Part shown: in pieces, positions 32,561 through 33,003 of the stretch | Layout: the number at the start of each line of letters is the position of its first letter | Position numbering within the stretch: the stretch's first letter is position 1 | Source: Myxococcales bacterium | GTDB lineage: Bacteria > Myxococcota_A > Polyangia > Palsa-1104 > SHYY01 | Direction: 5' to 3' | DNA length: 33,003 nt | NCBI GenBank assembly: GCA_009692555.1 | Contig: SHYY01000054.1 | Location: 1 to 33,003, forward strand | Notes under the pieces: model-generated | What the model saw: only the letters and a program-made list of their open reading frames with translations | Told to the model about the DNA's origin: nothing | Databases searched by the model: none | Program-made: the position numbers and the translations under genes

Positions 32561-32810
32561 TCGGCCAGGCGTCGGCGTCCAGGACGCCAGCCCCAGCATG
32601 ATCATTCACGTGCTCGCGACGTGCTCGTTCACCTGCTCGTTTCCCGTGCTCGTCCACGTGCTCGAGAACGGGAACAGGAACGGGAACGCTAACTTCCTTT
32701 ACCGCGTCAGCGGAGTTGTCTCGGCGGGAGCCGAGGGGAACGCCAACGGAACCGCGAACGGTCCGCGAACGGTCCCTGAGGGTGCTTAACGGAGAAGGGG
32801 GTCCCTCCGC
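32561..32810. other. Non-coding tail region rich in degenerate hexamers
   Basis: 250 bp between the SNF2 gene and the convergent four-helix-bundle gene. It contains a GGCGTCC-A-GGACGCC palindrome (32574-32588), five TGCTCG words at 11-13 bp spacing (32611-32664), a short hexamer array (32664-32693) and further GAACGG-like words to about 32773. A 63-codon open frame at 32598-32789 runs through these repeats and does not look like a gene. Confidence 0.6.
32664..32693. repeat. Degenerate hexamer array, five NNNAAC units
   Basis: GAGAAC, GGGAAC, AGGAAC, GGGAAC and GCTAAC follow one another without gaps. The same GGGAAC word, read on the other strand, is the GTTCCC unit of the array at 27254-27466. 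Confidence 0.8.
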
Positions 32811-33003
32811 TCACGGAGTCGTAGTCGTAGTGGTAGTCGATTCAGTGGCACTCGCGCGCGGGGGATGACCTCTCCGGCACAAGCGCGCGAGCATCTCCAC
32901 GATGCGGGTCAGCAGCTCCATGGCCTGTCGCCGAGTGTCTTCCAAGGCGAGTTGCAGGACCGCAAAGGCATCCACGATCGCCTTGCACTCCATCGCGGAG
33001 CCC
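32811..33003 (-). CDS. Four-helix-bundle protein (S23 / 23S rRNA intervening-sequence protein family), 5' end outside window
   Basis: Only the C-terminal part is in the window. Reading from the edge, GSAMECKAIVDAFAVLQLAL and then RQAMELLTRIVEMLARLCRR match the last two helices of the S23-type four-helix-bundle family, which has the typical G-S-A-x-E-x-x-x-x-x-D and E-L-L-x-R-I-V-x-M-L segments. In-frame ATG codons in this stretch (for example at 32993) are internal, not the start. The family is common and often multicopy in myxobacteria; its function outside rRNA intervening sequences is unclear. The tail ends in seven Thr residues encoded by a short repeat (ACTACG-like, 32817-32840). Confidence 0.8.
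   Translation of the reverse strand, partial: GSAMECKAIVDAFAVLQLALEDTRRQAMELLTRIVEMLARLCRRGHPPRASATESTTTTTTTP

Noticed and set aside
32574-32588. GGCGTCC-A-GGACGCC palindrome as terminator of the SNF2 gene
   Set aside because: A one-base loop cannot form the full hairpin and there is no T-run; an alternative 6-bp stem exists but support is weak.
32598-32789. 63-codon open frame after the SNF2 gene
   Set aside because: It consists largely of hexamer repeats (Gly-Asn words) and lacks a ribosome binding site; treated as non-coding.

Overview
The window is about 33 kb of very GC-rich, densely packed bacterial DNA. It has long antisense open frames, many ATGA-type gene overlaps, several TTG/GTG starts and hexanucleotide microsatellites. 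A four-helix-bundle protein, a zinc-ribbon/coiled-coil membrane protein and a polysaccharide locus with short OPX and separate beta-barrel genes point to a myxobacterium (Myxococcota, perhaps Polyangiales). That assignment is inferred from gene style; no rRNA or other phylogenetic marker is present.

Positions 1-23644 look like one end of an extracellular polysaccharide locus. It opens with a left-facing hexapeptide-repeat acyltransferase (cut by the window edge), divergent from a three-gene operon: GNAT-like protein, FemAB/CelD-like GNAT, polysaccharide deacetylase. A small ribbon-helix-helix/PIN toxin-antitoxin pair follows (3496-4154). Next is a left-facing ten-gene operon (14997 down to 4234), almost every junction overlapping or within 5 nt: acyl-CoA/ACP dehydrogenase, class II aaRS-like amino acid:[carrier protein] ligase, DUF1839 protein, GNAT, holo-ACP synthase, acyl carrier protein, GH2 beta-mannosidase-like enzyme, a tandem two-domain alpha/beta hydrolase, a single-domain hydrolase and a Wzx-type flippase. 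This suggests an amino acid is loaded on a dedicated carrier protein, possibly oxidised, and used to decorate a polysaccharide.

Positions 15298-23644 hold a frameshifted GT-C membrane glycosyltransferase, a putative outer-membrane beta-barrel, a BY-kinase-like protein with a destroyed P-loop, a deacetylase-like protein, a PaaK/CapK-like adenylate-forming enzyme, a short Wza-like OPX protein without an outer-membrane helix domain, and a Wzy-like polymerase. OPX plus separate barrel plus Wzx/Wzy matches the split export machinery known from myxobacteria. The co-polymerase (Wzc-like), the priming transferase and other glycosyltransferases are not in the window.

Positions 23658-26744 are a left-facing sulfur amino acid operon: YbjN-domain protein, cystathionine beta-synthase, cystathionine gamma-lyase/synthase (reverse transsulfuration). 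Positions 26873-32560 hold a zinc-ribbon/coiled-coil membrane protein with a long Val-Pro repeat and a 1290-residue SNF2-family ATPase. The right edge cuts a four-helix-bundle (S23-type) protein.

Two non-genic signals stand out. Hexanucleotide repeats occur at six or more unrelated places. A 172-bp segment at 15073-15244 has 10-bp perfect inverted ends, is flanked by a 9-bp direct repeat and carries one of those hexamer arrays, which looks like a small non-autonomous insertion.
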